Assembly: GCA_025774425.1 (NCBI GenBank)
Contig: JALGWA010000112.1
Location: forward strand, 1 to 5,650
From: a bacterium
GTDB taxonomy: Bacteria; Arandabacterota; Arandabacteria; Arandabacterales; JALGWA01
Reading direction: 5' to 3'
Length of the DNA: 5,650 nt
The translations under genes and the position numbers were made by a program. Below the pieces are notes generated by a model. The model worked only from the letters and a program-made list of their open reading frames with translations, had not been told where the DNA came from and did no database searches. The first letter of the stretch is position 1. Every line of letters begins with the position of its first letter. This document shows, in pieces, positions 5,002 to 5,650 of this stretch.

Positions 5002-5650
5002 TTGATTCACTCTCCGTGAAACCCAGCACTTCCCTGACCGACATTCCCCGTATCTTGCCGACGTCGGCCGCCTTCCTCAGCTGGAGGAGTCCGTCCATCG
5101 TCGCCTTCACGACGTTGTGGGGATTGTTGGACCCCAGGCACTTGGTAAGGATGTCGCGGACACCGGCGGGCTCCAACACGCCCCTCACGGGACCGCCCGC
5201 GATGACGCCGGTACCGGGCGACGCGGGCTTGAGAAGCACCCTGCCGGCCCCACTCCGCCCGATGACCTCATGGGGAATCGTCGTCCCCAGCAGCGGAATC
5301 GACACCATCTCCTTCTTGGCCGCCTCGATTGCCTTTCGTATCGTGTCGGCGACCTCGTTCGCCTTGCCCATACCGATGCCGACCATGCCCTTGCCGTCGC
5401 CGACGGCGACGATGGCGTTGAAGCTGAAGCGCCTGCCGCCCTTTACGACCTTGGCGACCCTGTTGATATGGATGACATGCTCGATGAGCTGGTCCTCATC
5501 CTCCTCCTCACGGCCGCGGCCGCGGCCTCTGCCGGGCCGCCCTCCGGGTCTTCCCCTGCCCATTCTCCGTCCGGGAGGCGCCGCCCTCGTCGAAGCCGGC
5601 GCGTGCCTCGCCGCAGGACCCCGCACGGCCGGACCCTTCTCGGCCGGGCC
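4982..5650 (-). CDS. rpsE: 30S ribosomal protein S5 with long N-terminal extension (5' end outside window)
   Basis: S5 helps form the mRNA entry channel and supports decoding accuracy. The dsRBD-like first domain starts at about 5476 with [20 protein letters not shown] and [13 protein letters not shown]; the second contains [20 protein letters not shown] (5239-5180) and [19 protein letters not shown]. The VKGGRRFSF loop is where spectinomycin-resistance changes map in E. coli S5. Before the core lies a low-complexity extension rich in Arg, Gly, Pro and Ala ([17 protein letters not shown]) followed by EEEDEDQ. The frame stays open to the window edge, adding GPAEKGPA before a GTG at 5626-5624, so the true start may lie outside. 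Internal starts are that GTG and an ATG at 5563-5561, whose GGAG is too close to be convincing. No rplR end is seen in any minus frame here. The acidic tail [10 protein letters not shown] ends in TAG and overlaps rpmD. Confidence 0.95.
   Translation of the reverse strand, partial: GPAEKGPAVRGPAARHAPASTRAAPPGRRMGRGRPGGRPGRGRGRGREEEDEDQLIEHVIHINRVAKVVKGGRRFSFNAIVAVGDGKGMVGIGMGKANEVADTIRKAIEAAKKEMVSIPLLGTTIPHEVIGRSGAGRVLLKPASPGTGVIAGGPVRGVLEPAGVRDILTKCLGSNNPHNVVKATMDGLLQLRKAADVGKIRGMSVREVLGFTESESSEDAEN
5011..5015 (-). promoter_or_regulatory. Shine-Dalgarno of rpmD, inside rpsE
   Basis: GGAGA lies 9 nt before the GTG at 5001-4999 and 0 nt before the GTG at 5010-5008. The spacing favours the 5001 start for L30 and implies that its initiation site is embedded in the last codons of rpsE. 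Confidence 0.6.
5511..5527. repeat. Short period-6 repeat (cggccg) in rpsE
   Basis: About 2.8 tandem copies of cggccg fill 17 nt and encode part of the alternating Arg-Gly run (RGRGRGR) of the S5 extension. It is followed on the coding strand by GAG GAG GAG GAT, which encodes the acidic patch. Such a run could change length by slippage in whole two-codon steps without breaking the frame. Confidence 0.6.

Noticed and set aside
5561..5563. ATG as the true start of rpsE
   Set aside because: Possible, but the only GGAG is 1-2 nt before it, and the open frame continues upstream with similar composition, so the start was left open to the window edge.
1..5650. Mobile element, CRISPR, prophage or defence genes
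   Set aside because: Every stretch is accounted for by core translation and secretion genes; no inverted repeats, spacers or foreign genes are seen.

Overview
This is bacterial chromosomal DNA, GC-rich by eye, carrying an almost gap-free stretch of the conserved ribosomal-protein superoperon (the joined spc and alpha operons). All eleven genes lie on the minus strand, so transcription runs from high to low coordinates: rpsE (5' end off the window) - rpmD - rplO - secY - adk - map - infA - rpmJ - rpsM - rpsK - rpsD (3' end off the window).

Layout in transcription order: small-subunit protein S5 (4982-5650, partial), L30 (4807-5001), L15 (4366-4806), the SecY translocon channel (3020-4330), adenylate kinase (2361-3023), methionine aminopeptidase (1549-2364), initiation factor IF-1 (1338-1556), L36 (1202-1315, 37 codons), S13 (807-1187), S11 (399-791, TTG start) and the first 128 codons of S4 (1-384). 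secY, adk, map and infA are chained by 4-8 nt overlaps. The largest untranslated gap is the 35 nt between rplO and secY. No promoter or intrinsic terminator is visible, so the window looks like the interior of one long transcript.

The genes supply ribosomal subunits (S4, S5, S11, S13, L15, L30, L36), initiation (IF-1), N-terminal Met removal from new chains (MAP), membrane insertion and export of nascent proteins (SecY) and adenine-nucleotide balance (Adk). S4, S5 and L36 belong to or adjoin rRNA-organising sites. S4, L36 and Adk all keep full zinc-ligand sets.

The organism is a bacterium. Having adk-map-infA between secY and rpmJ, and rpsD directly after rpsK, argues against enteric proteobacteria (adk and infA elsewhere) and against Bacillus (rpsD elsewhere). 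It fits Actinobacteria, Clostridia, Chloroflexi and several uncultured phyla; I cannot name the phylum with confidence. Notable traits are a preference for TAG stops (6 of 10 visible), many non-ATG starts (6 of 10), Arg codons rich in AGG, and a long Arg/Gly/Pro-rich N-terminal extension on S5. I found no new system; this is core housekeeping sequence with a few lineage-specific quirks.
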